From NCBI RefSeq assembly GCF_034676705.1, contig NZ_JAUCBS010000013.1, positions 2,274,501-2,338,500 of the forward strand: DNA of 64,000 nt, written 5' to 3'. This stretch comes from Gemmobacter sp. (GTDB taxonomy: Bacteria > Pseudomonadota > Alphaproteobacteria > Rhodobacterales > Rhodobacteraceae). The position numbers were made by a program, and so were the translations under genes. Positions 33,599-42,809 of this stretch are shown piece after piece. Under the pieces are notes generated by a model. The model had not been told where the DNA came from, ran no database searches, and saw nothing but the letters and a program-made list of their open reading frames with translations. Every line of letters begins with the position of its first letter. The stretch's first letter is position 1.

Positions 33599-34527
33599 TG
33601 GATCTGTCTGCAATCAACCCGGCGGTGCTGTTCGCCTCGCTGATCGTCGCGGCAACGCCGATCCTGCTGGCGGGGCTGGGCGAGCTGGTGGTGGAAAAGG
33701 CGGGCGTCCTGAACCTGGGCGTCGAGGGGATGATGATCGTCGGCGCCGTCTGCGGATTTGTCGTGGCAGTCGGCACCGGCAGCCCGACGCTGGGCTTCAT
33801 CGGCGGCGCGGTGGGGGGCGCGGGGCTGAGCCTGATCTTTGCGCTGCTGACGCAGTATCTGCTGGCCAACCAGGTGGCCACCGGGCTGGCGCTGACCTTG
33901 TTCGGGCTGGGGTTTTCGGCGCTGATCGGGCAAAGCTATGTGGGGATCAAGCCGCCGATGACCGACCGGCTGTCCTTTGGCCCGCTGTCCGACCTGCCGG
34001 TGCTGGGCACGGTGCTGCTGCGCCATGACGCGATGGTCTATCTGGCGCTGATCGCCGTGGTAGCCATCTGGTATGTGCTGACCCGCACGCGGCTGGGGCT
34101 GATCCTGCGCGCCGTGGGGGAAAACCACGATGCCGCCCATGCGCTGGGTTACAAGGTGGTGCGCATCCGCCTGCTGGCGATCCTGTTCGGCGGCGCCATG
34201 GCGGGCCTGGGCGGCGCCTACCTGAGCCTGGTGCGGGTGCCGATGTGGACCGTGGGCATGACCTCGGGCGCAGGGTGGATCGCACTGGCGCTGGTGGTGT
34301 TCGCGGCCTGGCGGCCGGGGCGGCTGCTGCTGGGCGCCTGGCTGTTCGGGGGCATCACGGCCTTGCAGCTGAACCTTCAGGTCGCGGGGGCGCGGGTGCC
34401 GGTCGAATATTTGCAGATGTCGCCCTATGTCATCACCATCGTCGTTCTTGTCGTCATGTCGGCCCGCGGCGGCCGCGCCATGGGCGCGCCGGCGGCGCTG
34501 GGGCGCAGTTTCCACGCAACCCATTGA
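33598..34527 (+). CDS. Nucleoside ABC transporter permease 2
   Basis: Second inner-membrane permease (BPD_transp_2, YufQ-like), 309 residues from the ATG at 33598, which overlaps the previous stop (TGATG). It shows the family signature GELVVEKAGVLNLGVEGMM at about 25-43, eight or more hydrophobic helices, and the cytoplasmic RAVGENHDAAHALGYKV loop that contacts the ATPase. It is intact, unlike its partner. Confidence 0.93.
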   Translation: MDLSAINPAVLFASLIVAATPILLAGLGELVVEKAGVLNLGVEGMMIVGAVCGFVVAVGTGSPTLGFIGGAVGGAGLSLIFALLTQYLLANQVATGLALTLFGLGFSALIGQSYVGIKPPMTDRLSFGPLSDLPVLGTVLLRHDAMVYLALIAVVAIWYVLTRTRLGLILRAVGENHDAAHALGYKVVRIRLLAILFGGAMAGLGGAYLSLVRVPMWTVGMTSGAGWIALALVVFAAWRPGRLLLGAWLFGGITALQLNLQVAGARVPVEYLQMSPYVITIVVLVVMSARGGRAMGAPAALGRSFHATH

Positions 34528-34586
34528 CTTGACGATGCCATCCGTAAACACAGGGGGAATGAACCCCCACCAACCGGGAGACTGAT

Positions 34587-35675
34587 ATGTTCCGCAGAAC
34601 CCTTCTTGCCACCGCGGCCATCGGCCTTGGCCTGGCGCTTGGCGGCCCGGCCGCAGCAGCCGGCATGGACAAGGTGAAAGCCTGCTTCGTCTATGTCGGG
34701 CCGATCGGCGATGGCGGCTGGACGTTCCAGCACGATCAGGGCCGTCTGGCCGCGGTCGAGAAATTCGGCGCCAAGCTGGAAACCATGTATCAGGAATCGG
34801 TTCCCGAAGGCGCCGATGCCGAGCGTGTGCTGACCCAGATGGCGCTGTCGGGCTGCAATATCGTGTTCACCACCTCGTTCGGCTACATGGACCCGACCAA
34901 TTCGGTCGCGGCCAAGTTCCCGAACGTGAAGTTCGAACATGCCACCGGCTACAAGCGCGACCATGCCAACGTCTCGACCTATGACGCGCGCTTCTATGAA
35001 GGCCGGGCGGTGATCGGCCATATCGCCGGCAAGATGACCAAGTCGAACAAGATCGGCTATATCGGATCCTTCCCGATCCCCGAGGTGATCCAGGGCATCA
35101 ACAGCTATTACCTGCATGCGAAAAAGGTGAACCCGGCGGTCGAACTTTCGGTCGTCTGGGCCTACACCTGGTTCGACCCGGCGAAAGAGGCGGATGCGGC
35201 CAAGGCGCTGATCGAACAGGGCGTCGACGTGATTGCTGCCCATACCGATTCCACCGCCCCGCTGGCCGAGGCGCAGAAGGCCGGCAACGTGGTGGGCTTT
35301 GGCCAGGCGTCGGACATGGCGGCCTACAAGCCCAGCCCGCGCGTCGCCTCGATCATCGACAACTGGGGTCCGTATTACATCAAGCGCATCGGCGCGCTGC
35401 TGGACGGCACCTATGAACAGACCGCCAGCTGGGCCGGCATGCCCGAAGGCGAAGTCGTGATCGGCGAGATCACCAGCGCCGTCCCGGCCGAGGTGAAGGC
35501 CGAAGCCGAAGCGATGATCAAGGACATCACCGACGGCAAATACCACCCGTTCACCGGCCCGATCAAGAAACAGGACGGCTCGGACTGGCTGAAGGCGGGC
35601 GAAGTGGCCGATGACGGCACGCTGGCCGGCATGATGTTCTTTGTCGAAGGCATCAAGGCCGACATTCCGAAATAA
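34587..35675 (+). CDS. BMP family nucleoside/purine-binding lipoprotein-like protein
   Basis: Periplasmic substrate-binding protein of 362 residues for the adjacent ABC importer. The signal peptide is MFRRTLLATAAIGLGLALGG to about Ala25 (AAAA-G cleavage; there is no lipobox Cys). The mature domain has VKACFVYVGPIGDGGWTF, VFTTSFGYMDPT and IGYIGSFPIPEVIQGIN, typical of BmpA/PnrA proteins that bind purine nucleosides or bases. It is 59 bases after the permease, with CGGGAG upstream, and is followed by a strong terminator that ends the operon. Confidence 0.93.
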   Translation: MFRRTLLATAAIGLGLALGGPAAAAGMDKVKACFVYVGPIGDGGWTFQHDQGRLAAVEKFGAKLETMYQESVPEGADAERVLTQMALSGCNIVFTTSFGYMDPTNSVAAKFPNVKFEHATGYKRDHANVSTYDARFYEGRAVIGHIAGKMTKSNKIGYIGSFPIPEVIQGINSYYLHAKKVNPAVELSVVWAYTWFDPAKEADAAKALIEQGVDVIAAHTDSTAPLAEAQKAGNVVGFGQASDMAAYKPSPRVASIIDNWGPYYIKRIGALLDGTYEQTASWAGMPEGEVVIGEITSAVPAEVKAEAEAMIKDITDGKYHPFTGPIKKQDGSDWLKAGEVADDGTLAGMMFFVEGIKADIPK

Positions 35676-35699
35676 GGCACCCTGCCCCCTGGTTCATTG

Positions 35700-35738
35700 C
35701 GGCCCTGCATCCCCCCGGATGCGGGGCCGTTTCGTTTG
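35700..35738 (+). terminator. Terminator of the BMP operon
   Basis: Stem CGGCCCTGCATCC with GGATGCGGGGCCG (35700-35729, one bulge) and loop CCCC, followed by TTTCGTTT. It ends the xdh/ABC/BMP unit. Confidence 0.85.
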
Positions 35739-35800
35739 TGACTGGCGCCGGAAAGGGGGGCCTTCTGCCCCCCTCTTGCCCGTGCCGGGCAATTCACCCC

Positions 35801-35831
35801 CCGAGGATATTTGGGTCAAAGCGAAAGGGGC
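35801..35831. repeat. GC-rich hairpin repeat, copy 7
   Basis: CCGAGGATATTTGGGTCAAA then GCG: the reverse-oriented core of the family, in the 284-base gap (35676-35959) between the BMP terminator and pyc. The rest of the gap should hold the pyc promoter, but no clear pair is seen. Confidence 0.7.
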
Positions 35832-35959
35832 GCGGTTGGTGGCGGTCCGAAGGGGCGGATCCGGTCAGGAAATCTTGCCAATTGTAACAGTTTCATCTTG
35901 CGCTGCATCGCGGCGTCGCTAGTGTGCCGGCGCAACCGCATACGGGTCGAGGGAGCACC

Positions 35960-38900
35960 ATGGCCGAGTTCCGCAAGATTCTTGTCGCCAACCGGGGCGA
36001 AATCGCCATTCGCGTGATGCGCGCGGCGAACGAACTGGGCAAAAAGACCGTCGCGGTCTTTGCCGAGGAAGACAAGCTGAGCCTGCACCGCTTCAAGGCC
36101 GACGAGGCTTATCGGATCGGCGAGGGGTTGTCGCCGGTGGGGGCCTATCTTTCGATCCCGGAAATCATCCGGGTGGCGAAGATGTCGGGCGCCGATGCCA
36201 TTCACCCGGGCTATGGGTTGCTGTCGGAGAACCCCGATTTCGTCGAGGCCTGTGCCGAGGCCGGCATCACCTTCATCGGGCCCAAGGCCGAAACGATGCG
36301 GGCCCTGGGCGACAAGGCCAGCGCGCGGCGGGTGGCGATTGCGGCCGGTGTGCCCGTGATCCCGGCGACCGAGGTGCTGGGCGACGATTTCGCCGCGATC
36401 CGGGCCGAGGCCGGGACCATCGGCTATCCCCTGATGCTGAAGGCCAGCTGGGGCGGTGGCGGGCGCGGCATGCGCCCGATCATGGCCGAGGCCGAGCTGG
36501 AAGCGAAGGTCCGCGAGGGCCGGCGCGAGGCGGAGGCCGCCTTTGGCAATGGCGAAGGTTATCTGGAAAAGATGATCCTGCGCGCCCGCCATGTCGAGGT
36601 GCAGCTCTTGGGCGATACCCACGGCGGCTTGTATCACCTGTACGAGCGTGACTGTTCGGTGCAGCGGCGCAACCAGAAGGTGGTGGAACGCGCCCCGGCC
36701 CCCTATCTGAGCGAGGAGCAGCGGGCCGAGATCTGCGAGCTGGGGCTGAAGATCGGCCGCGCCGTCGGCTATCAGAACGCCGGCACCGTCGAATTCCTGA
36801 TGGATATGGATTCGGGGCATTTCTACTTCATCGAAGTGAACCCCCGCGTGCAGGTGGAACATACGGTCACCGAACAGGTGACCGGCATCGACATCGTGCG
36901 CGCCCAGATCCTGATCGCTGAGGGCAAGACGCTGGCCGAATCCACCGGCACGCCGGCGCAAGGCGATGTGCGGCTGAACGGCCATGCCATCCAGTGCCGG
37001 GTAACGACCGAGGATCCGCAGAACAGCTTCATCCCCGATTATGGCCGCATCACCGCCTATCGCGGGGCAACGGGCATGGGGATCCGGCTGGATGGCGGCA
37101 CGGCCTATTCCGGCGCGGTGATCACCCGCTATTACGACAGCCTGCTGGAAAAGGTCACCGCCTGGGCGCCGACGCCCGAGATGGCCATCGCCCGCATGGA
37201 CCGGGCCTTGCGCGAATTCCGCATCCGCGGCGTGGCGACGAACATCGACTTCGTCATCAACCTGCTGAAACACCCGACCTTCCTGTCGAACCAGTATACG
37301 ACGAAGTTCATCGACACGACGCAGGATCTGTTCAACTTCAAGCGCCGGCGCGATCGGGCGACCAAGATCCTGACCTATATCGCCGATATCACGGTGAACG
37401 GGCACCCGGAAACCGCCGGCCGCGCCAAACCGGCCGAGGCCCGCACGCCGAAACCGCCGGTCCTGCGCGCCGAACCGGCGCCCGGCACCGCCGATCTGCT
37501 GCGCGACCATGGCCCCAAGGCGGTGGCCGACTGGATGCTGGCGCAAAAACGCGTGCTGATCACCGACACCACCATGCGCGACGGGCACCAGTCGCTGCTG
37601 GCGACCCGGATGCGCAGCCTGGACATGATCCGGGTGGCGCCGGCCTATGCCGCGAACCTGCCGCAGCTGTTCAGCATGGAATGCTGGGGCGGCGCGACAT
37701 TCGACGTGGCCTATCGGTTCTTGCAGGAATGCCCCTGGCAGCGCCTGCGCGACCTGCGCGCCGCCATGCCCAACGTGATGTTGCAGATGCTGCTGCGCGG
37801 GGCGAATGGCGTGGGCTATACGAACTACCCGGACAATGTGGTCAAATCCTTTGTCCATCAGGCGGCGGATACCGGGATCGACGTGTTCCGCGTGTTCGAC
37901 AGCCTGAACTGGGTGGACAACATGCGCGTCGCCATGGATGCCGTGCTGGAAACCGGCAAGGTGCTGGAAGGCACCGTCTGCTACACCGGCGACATGCTGG
38001 ACCCGGCGCGGTCCAAATATGACCTGAAATATTACGTCGGCATGGGCAAGCAGCTGCGCGACGCCGGTGCCCATGTGCTGGGGCTGAAGGACATGGCGGG
38101 CCTGCTGAAACCCGCCGCCGCCCGCGTGCTGATCAAGGCGCTGAAAGAGGAGGTGGGCCTGCCGGTCCACTTCCACACCCATGATACGGCGGGCATTGCC
38201 AGCGGCACCATCCTGGCCGCCGCCGATGCGGGGGTGGATGCGGTGGATTGCGCGATGGATGCGCTGTCGGGCAATACCAGCCAAGCGACGCTGGGCACCG
38301 TGGTCGAGGCGCTGAAAGGTGCCGATCGCGATACCGGGCTGGACATGGAGGTGATCCGCGAGATCTCGGATTACTGGGAGGCCGTGCGCGGCCATTACGC
38401 CGCTTTCGAAAGCGGGATGCAGGCGCCGTCGTCCGAGGTCTATCTGCACGAGATGCCGGGGGGCCAGTTCACCAACCTCAAGGCACAGGCGCGGTCGCTG
38501 GGGCTGGAAAGCCGCTGGCACGAGGTCGCCAAGACCTATGCCGAGGTCAACCGGATGTTCGGCGACATCGTGAAGGTGACCCCGTCGTCCAAGGTGGTGG
38601 GCGACATGGCGCTGATGATGGTGGCCCAGGGGCTGACCCGCGCGCAGGTCGAGGATCCGGGGGTCGAGGTGGCGTTCCCCGACTCCGTCGTCGACATGAT
38701 GAAGGGCAATCTGGGCCAGCCCCCCGGCGGCTGGCCGGCCGCGGTGCAAAAGAAGGTGTTGAAGGGCGAGGCGCCGTTCACCGACCGCCCCGGCCTGCAT
38801 GCCGCCCCGGTGGATCTGGAGGCAACGCGCGCCGACCTGCTGGAAAAGGTGCGGGCCGCAGCAGGTGAAGATGCCGAGACCGAGACGATCGACGGCGAGG

Positions 38901-39421
38901 ATCTGAACGGCTACCTGATGTATCCCAAGGTCTTCATGGATTACCGGGCGCGGCACGCCGTCTATGGCCCGGTCCGGGTGCTGCCGACGCGGACCTTCTT
39001 TTACGGCATGGAACCGGGAGAGGAGATCACGGCGGAAATCGACCCCGGCAAGACGCTGGAAATCCGGCTGCAAACCGTGGGCGAAACCACCGATGACGGC
39101 GAGGTCAAGGTGTTCTTCGAACTGAACGGCCAGCCCCGGGTGATCCGGGTGCCGAACCGTTCGGTCAAATCCGCCACCGCGCGCCGCCCCAAGGCCGCCG
39201 ATGGCAACGCCGCCCATATCGGCGCGCCGATGCCGGGCTCCATCGCCTCGGTCGCGGTGGCGGTCGGGCAAAAGGTGAACCCGGGCGACCTGCTGCTGAC
39301 CATCGAGGCGATGAAGATGGAAACCGGCCTGCATGCCGACCGGGCGGGCACGGTCAAGGCCGTCCACGTCACCCCCGGCGCGGGGGTCGAGGCCAAGGAT
39401 CTGCTGATCGAACTGGACTGA
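35960..39421 (+). CDS. pyc: Pyruvate carboxylase
   Basis: Biotin enzyme converting pyruvate and bicarbonate to oxaloacetate, replenishing the TCA cycle. 1153 residues from the ATG at 35960 (GAGGGAG upstream). The biotin carboxylase domain (about 1-460) has HPGYGLLSEN, the ATP-grasp loop SWGGGGRGM and EVNPRVQVEHTVTEQ. The carboxyltransferase domain starts at DTTMRDGHQSLLATRMR (about 535) with the HTHDTAG metal-binding site. The C-terminal biotinyl domain has the attachment site EAMKMET. Single-chain alpha4 type, full length. Confidence 0.98.
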   Translation: MAEFRKILVANRGEIAIRVMRAANELGKKTVAVFAEEDKLSLHRFKADEAYRIGEGLSPVGAYLSIPEIIRVAKMSGADAIHPGYGLLSENPDFVEACAEAGITFIGPKAETMRALGDKASARRVAIAAGVPVIPATEVLGDDFAAIRAEAGTIGYPLMLKASWGGGGRGMRPIMAEAELEAKVREGRREAEAAFGNGEGYLEKMILRARHVEVQLLGDTHGGLYHLYERDCSVQRRNQKVVERAPAPYLSEEQRAEICELGLKIGRAVGYQNAGTVEFLMDMDSGHFYFIEVNPRVQVEHTVTEQVTGIDIVRAQILIAEGKTLAESTGTPAQGDVRLNGHAIQCRVTTEDPQNSFIPDYGRITAYRGATGMGIRLDGGTAYSGAVITRYYDSLLEKVTAWAPTPEMAIARMDRALREFRIRGVATNIDFVINLLKHPTFLSNQYTTKFIDTTQDLFNFKRRRDRATKILTYIADITVNGHPETAGRAKPAEARTPKPPVLRAEPAPGTADLLRDHGPKAVADWMLAQKRVLITDTTMRDGHQSLLATRMRSLDMIRVAPAYAANLPQLFSMECWGGATFDVAYRFLQECPWQRLRDLRAAMPNVMLQMLLRGANGVGYTNYPDNVVKSFVHQAADTGIDVFRVFDSLNWVDNMRVAMDAVLETGKVLEGTVCYTGDMLDPARSKYDLKYYVGMGKQLRDAGAHVLGLKDMAGLLKPAAARVLIKALKEEVGLPVHFHTHDTAGIASGTILAAADAGVDAVDCAMDALSGNTSQATLGTVVEALKGADRDTGLDMEVIREISDYWEAVRGHYAAFESGMQAPSSEVYLHEMPGGQFTNLKAQARSLGLESRWHEVAKTYAEVNRMFGDIVKVTPSSKVVGDMALMMVAQGLTRAQVEDPGVEVAFPDSVVDMMKGNLGQPPGGWPAAVQKKVLKGEAPFTDRPGLHAAPVDLEATRADLLEKVRAAAGEDAETETIDGEDLNGYLMYPKVFMDYRARHAVYGPVRVLPTRTFFYGMEPGEEITAEIDPGKTLEIRLQTVGETTDDGEVKVFFELNGQPRVIRVPNRSVKSATARRPKAADGNAAHIGAPMPGSIASVAVAVGQKVNPGDLLLTIEAMKMETGLHADRAGTVKAVHVTPGAGVEAKDLLIELD

Positions 39422-39460
39422 CGGGGCCGGCGGGGGGCTGCCACCCCCCGCACCCCCTGC

Positions 39461-39608
39461 TTCAAGGGGGCCGCGCGGCCCCCTTGAAAATACCTGCGGG
39501 GTATTTCCAAAAGGGTGAAACTGCCCTGCCCCGCATGCTTTCATCTGTCCATAAATATCCCGGGGGTGAATTGGCGCGGCACGCGCCAAGAGGGGGCTGG
39601 CCCCCTCT
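39461..39608. repeat. Cluster of hairpins and repeat copies 8 and 9 after pyc
   Basis: A 28-base perfect palindrome (39461-39488, arms TTCAAGGGGGCCGC). Next are two family cores head to head (AAATACC and GGGTATTT around 39490-39506) and another core, CATCTGTCCATAAATATCCC (39544 on). The stems TTGGCGCG (39571-39578)/CGCGCCAA (39582-39589) and AGAGGGGG (39589-39596)/CCCCCTCT (39601-39608) follow. No gene is seen between 39422 and 39657. Confidence 0.78.
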
Positions 39609-39657
39609 GTTCGATCATTCATGCTATGCCGTCGTATTCCCCACCCCAACGGTCCAG

Positions 39658-39909
39658 TTAGTCCTCGTGAAGAACCGAGATAATGATGTTCATGGGATCG
39701 GCGCCGTCGCCGAAATGATGCTCGTGGTCCCAATCTGACACGACCATGCCATCCGCGCATTCCATGACAAACTCACCGAAGGCGCGCAACGCGGCCGGAT
39801 CGCGGAAGCACAGGCTGACGGATTCCAGCTCCAGTGGCTGGCTCTCCCCATCCTGGTAACCTGGGCTGTAGATTCGGAACTGCGGCCGGCGGCCACCCTG
39901 CCTTGTCAT
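39658..39909 (-). CDS. Small orphan protein, possibly immunity-like
   Basis: An 83-residue acidic protein from the ATG at 39909, with GGAAAGG upstream (a longer frame to 40005 lacks such a site). It begins MTRQGGRRPQFRIYSPGYQD and carries SVSLCFRDPAALRAFGEFV and an Asp/His cluster, DWDHEHHFGD. The shape, strand-helix-strand with one helix of the type PxxLRxxxxF, reminds me of small single-domain immunity proteins of the Imm32 kind, but I hold that at low confidence. Base composition is lower in GC than the neighbours. It lies alone between a repeat cluster and the mdh promoter region, with no toxin gene beside it. Confidence 0.6.
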   Translation of the reverse strand: MTRQGGRRPQFRIYSPGYQDGESQPLELESVSLCFRDPAALRAFGEFVMECADGMVVSDWDHEHHFGDGADPMNIIISVLHED

Positions 39910-40199
39910 TTTACCTTTCCCCCAATCAGAACCGCGACGATACTGGCCGCCCCGAAAACCCCAACCATGTCTGATTTTCGTGTAGAATCGCATCAATAAA
40001 TGCAATGCAGTCTTGGCCCGGGGTCACCGATCTGCCCGGAATGCAACGCCCCGATTTCCATCACATACCGCCTGCGACCCGCACCGACCGTCCTGCTTTA
40101 GCGCAAACGATCACATCGGCCCGTCACCCGGGCTTGCGCCGCGCGCGCGAGGGGCTTAAGCCCTTGCCCGTCAGTCACCCTCAACCAAAGAGGACCACC

Positions 40200-41162
40200 A
40201 TGGCCAGACCCAAGATCGCGCTGATCGGCGCGGGCCAGATCGGCGGCACGCTTGCCCATCTTGCCGCCATCAAAGAACTCGGCGACATCGTGCTGTTCGA
40301 CATCGCCGAAGGCACCCCGCAGGGCAAGGCGCTGGACATTGCGCAATCCGGTCCCTCCGAGGGCTTTGACGCCGGTCTGAAAGGCGCCAACAGCTATGAG
40401 GATATCGCGGGCGCCGATGTCTGCATCGTCACTGCCGGCGTGCCGCGCAAGCCGGGCATGAGCCGCGACGACCTGCTGGGCATCAACCTCAAGGTCATGA
40501 AATCGGTCGGCGAAGGCATCAAGGCCCATGCCCCGAACGCCTTCGTGATCTGCATCACCAACCCGCTCGATGCGATGGTCTGGGCGCTGCGCGAATTCTC
40601 GGGCCTGCCGCACAACAAGGTCGTCGGCATGGCCGGCGTGCTGGATTCGGCGCGCTTCCGCCACTTCCTGAGCCTGGAATTCGGCGTGTCCATGAAGGAC
40701 GTCACCGCCTTCGTGCTGGGCGGCCATGGCGACACCATGGTGCCGCTGGTCCGCTATTCCACCGTGGCCGGCATTCCGCTGCCGGATCTGGTGGAAATGG
40801 GCTGGACCACCCAGGAAAAGATGGACGCCATCGTCCAGCGCACCCGTGACGGCGGCGCCGAGATCGTCGGCCTGCTGAAAACCGGCTCGGCCTTCTATGC
40901 GCCGGCGACCTCGGCCATCGAGATGGCGGAAAGCTATCTGAAGGACCAGAAGCGCCTGCTGCCCTGCGCGGCCTATGTCAAGGGCGCCTATGGCCTTGAC
41001 GGCATGTATGTCGGCGTGCCGACCGTGATCGGCGCGGGTGGCATCGAGCGTATCGTGGACATCAAGCTCAACAAGGACGAGCAGGTGATGTTCCAGAAGT
41101 CGGTAGATGCCGTGAAGGGCCTCGTCACCGCCTGCAAGGGCATCGACCCGACGCTGGCCTGA
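40200..41162 (+). CDS. mdh: Malate dehydrogenase
   Basis: NAD-dependent TCA enzyme, malate to oxaloacetate, 320 residues, LDH-like class. The Rossmann motif is KIALIGAGQIGGTLA, the substrate loop is AGVPRKPGMSRDDLL with the mobile arginines, and the catalytic His is in VLGGHGDTMVPL. The ATG at 40200 has AGAGGA upstream. The 290-base gap before it (39910-40199) should hold promoters for mdh and the divergent orphan; it contains GATCACATCG at 40109-40118, the same ten bases as in a sucC operator. A strong hairpin follows the gene. Confidence 0.98.
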   Translation: MARPKIALIGAGQIGGTLAHLAAIKELGDIVLFDIAEGTPQGKALDIAQSGPSEGFDAGLKGANSYEDIAGADVCIVTAGVPRKPGMSRDDLLGINLKVMKSVGEGIKAHAPNAFVICITNPLDAMVWALREFSGLPHNKVVGMAGVLDSARFRHFLSLEFGVSMKDVTAFVLGGHGDTMVPLVRYSTVAGIPLPDLVEMGWTTQEKMDAIVQRTRDGGAEIVGLLKTGSAFYAPATSAIEMAESYLKDQKRLLPCAAYVKGAYGLDGMYVGVPTVIGAGGIERIVDIKLNKDEQVMFQKSVDAVKGLVTACKGIDPTLA

Positions 41163-41176
41163 TCCGGGTTCTCCAA

Positions 41177-41211
41177 GGCCCGCCGCGCCCCGTCTGGTGG
41201 CGCGGCGGGCC
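41177..41211 (+). terminator. Hairpin after mdh
   Basis: A perfect 13-bp stem, GGCCCGCCGCGCC (41177-41189)/GGCGCGGCGGGCC (41199-41211). Only a weak T-rich stretch (GCTTGATT) follows. Confidence 0.72.
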
Positions 41212-41331
41212 GCTTGATTCCAGGGCTGTCGCATGGATCGGTCGGCCCCGGGGGCCTTTCGGCAGACCCCGCCAGATGCTAACCGGAAGGCAACCGTCCC
41301 CGGCATGGGCGACCAACCGCAGGAGACCACC

Positions 41332-41511
41332 ATGGATTATTCGAAATCCGGCAATCCGAAATCCGGCAAGGGCACGCCCCGCCATACCGAACACAACCAG
41401 AAGGGGCAGGCCGCCAACCCCTTTGGCCGCAAACCCTCGCGCGAGGATCTGCTGGAACGGATGAAGTCCGCCGCCGCGCGCAACGCCGCCAAAGACGCGC
41501 CGAAACCGTAA
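41332..41511 (+). CDS. Small basic protein of unknown function
   Basis: A 59-residue hydrophilic protein, set by the strong ribosome site GCAGGAG before the ATG at 41332. It begins MDYSKSGNPKSGKGTPRHTE and has a central NPFGRKPSREDLLERMK followed by an Ala/Lys-rich tail. Similar short proteins are familiar in Rhodobacteraceae but have no assigned function. No membrane segment or cysteine is present; it may bind RNA or a protein partner, which is only a guess from charge. Confidence 0.72.
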   Translation: MDYSKSGNPKSGKGTPRHTEHNQKGQAANPFGRKPSREDLLERMKSAAARNAAKDAPKP

Positions 41512-41528
41512 GCCGCGCCCCAGCCAGG

Positions 41529-42209
41529 ATGACGGCGATGTCCCGCCATGTCTCGCCCTATCACGTGCCCGGCATGTATGCCGACGCGATCGCGCGGGGC
41601 CGCCACCGCGACATCATCGGCGGGCGGTGGGGGGAAACCGGCGCGATCCAGATGGACATGCTGCTGCGGCTGGGGTTGCAACCGCACCACCGCCTGCTGG
41701 ACATCGGCTGCGGCCCCTTGCGCACCGGCTGCCGGCTGGTGCCGTTCCTGGATCCCGGCAACTACTGGGGCACCGATCTGTCGGGCGCCCTGATGGCCAC
41801 CGGCTATCATCAGGAACTGACCGAGGCCGACCGGCGGCGCCTGCCCGCGCACCAGCTGGTCGAGGATGGCGATTTCAGCTTTCCCGGCCTGCCGCGCGCG
41901 TTCGACCTCGTGCTGTGCTTTGCCGTGTTCACCCATCTGCCGCAGGCGCAGCTGGCCGATGGGCTGGCCCGGGTGGCCGAGCGGCTGGACTTTGGCCTGT
42001 TCGCCTTTACCGTCTTTCTGGCCCCCGATGCGGTGGCGGCGGCGGGGCCCTGGCGCCAACCCGATGGTGTGGTCACCCATGGCGACCGCACGCCTTGGCA
42101 TTTTCTGGCCGAAGATGTGGTGCGGCTGGGTGCCGATGCCGGGCTGCGGGTGGACATCCGCCCCGACCGCCTGCCACGCGGGCAGGTGCTGTGCGTGGCA
42201 ACGCGCTGA
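41529..42209 (+). CDS. Class I SAM-dependent methyltransferase
   Basis: A 226-residue protein with the SAM-binding motif I LLDIGCGPLRTG at about 57-68, a motif II-like acidic strand, and the post-II region FDLVLCFAVFTHL. The start could be 41529 or the ATG three codons on (41538); neither has a strong ribosome site. The acceptor is not predictable. It lies 17 bases after the small basic protein on the same strand and may be cotranscribed. Confidence 0.83.
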   Translation: MTAMSRHVSPYHVPGMYADAIARGRHRDIIGGRWGETGAIQMDMLLRLGLQPHHRLLDIGCGPLRTGCRLVPFLDPGNYWGTDLSGALMATGYHQELTEADRRRLPAHQLVEDGDFSFPGLPRAFDLVLCFAVFTHLPQAQLADGLARVAERLDFGLFAFTVFLAPDAVAAAGPWRQPDGVVTHGDRTPWHFLAEDVVRLGADAGLRVDIRPDRLPRGQVLCVATR

Positions 42210-42255
42210 GCAACTTGTGATTGCGCGGCACACCGCATCGTGGCAGCGTGCCGTC

Positions 42256-42768
42256 ATGCGCATCTGGCCCTGTCTTGTTGCAACGGTGATGACGCTGGGT
42301 GGTTGCGTTGCCCCTGGCCCCGAAGGGCTGGAACTGGCCAATATCAGGCCCTCGAACATCGTGCCCAAGACCTCGCCCGCCCGGCTGGCCACCATGTTCG
42401 CCGACATCTGCCTGGACGGCCCGGCCGATGCCGATACGGCAGCGGCGCGACTGCGGGCGATGGACTATGTCGAGGTGCCGGCACGCCACCCCCGCGCCAT
42501 CCGCAGCTTCGTGGTCGACGACAGCCGCCCGGCGGTGATGCTGGGGGCCGACGGCCGGTCCTGCGCGCTGGCCGCACAGTCGCGCACCGGCCAGACCGAG
42601 CGGTTGCGCAGCCTGATCGCCGGGCGCTACCCGCAGGCAACGGCGTTCAGCGCCGCCGGAATCGAACAGGGCTGGGTGCTGGGTGCCGGACAGGGCACCG
42701 TCGCCCTGCGCCGCGTGGTGCGGCCGGGCAAGCCATCCGAACTGATCGTGCTGCGGCAACGGGGCTAA
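42256..42768 (+). CDS. Putative lipoprotein of unknown function
   Basis: A 170-residue exported protein. The ATG at 42256 opens MRIWPCLVATVMTLGGCVAP, a lipoprotein signal with lipobox LGGC (Cys17). The mature part has ICLDGPADADTAAARLRAM and VMLGADGRSCAL. A pattern of the same spacing, CLD then LRA then LG..G..C, occurs in the lipoprotein lying between sucC and sucD, so the two may be distant paralogues. The frame is open upstream inside the methyltransferase gene, but that part is a shadow. Confidence 0.75.
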   Translation: MRIWPCLVATVMTLGGCVAPGPEGLELANIRPSNIVPKTSPARLATMFADICLDGPADADTAAARLRAMDYVEVPARHPRAIRSFVVDDSRPAVMLGADGRSCALAAQSRTGQTERLRSLIAGRYPQATAFSAAGIEQGWVLGAGQGTVALRRVVRPGKPSELIVLRQRG

Positions 42769-42809
42769 GTCGGCACTGGCCAACTGCCCGCCGCCCGGCT
42801 AGCCTGCGG

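Noticed and set aside
35816..39760. Open frame of 1314 codons on the minus strand over pyc
   Set aside because: Antisense shadow of pyruvate carboxylase, with the same His/Gln/Arg-rich composition; it also runs across intergenic repeats.
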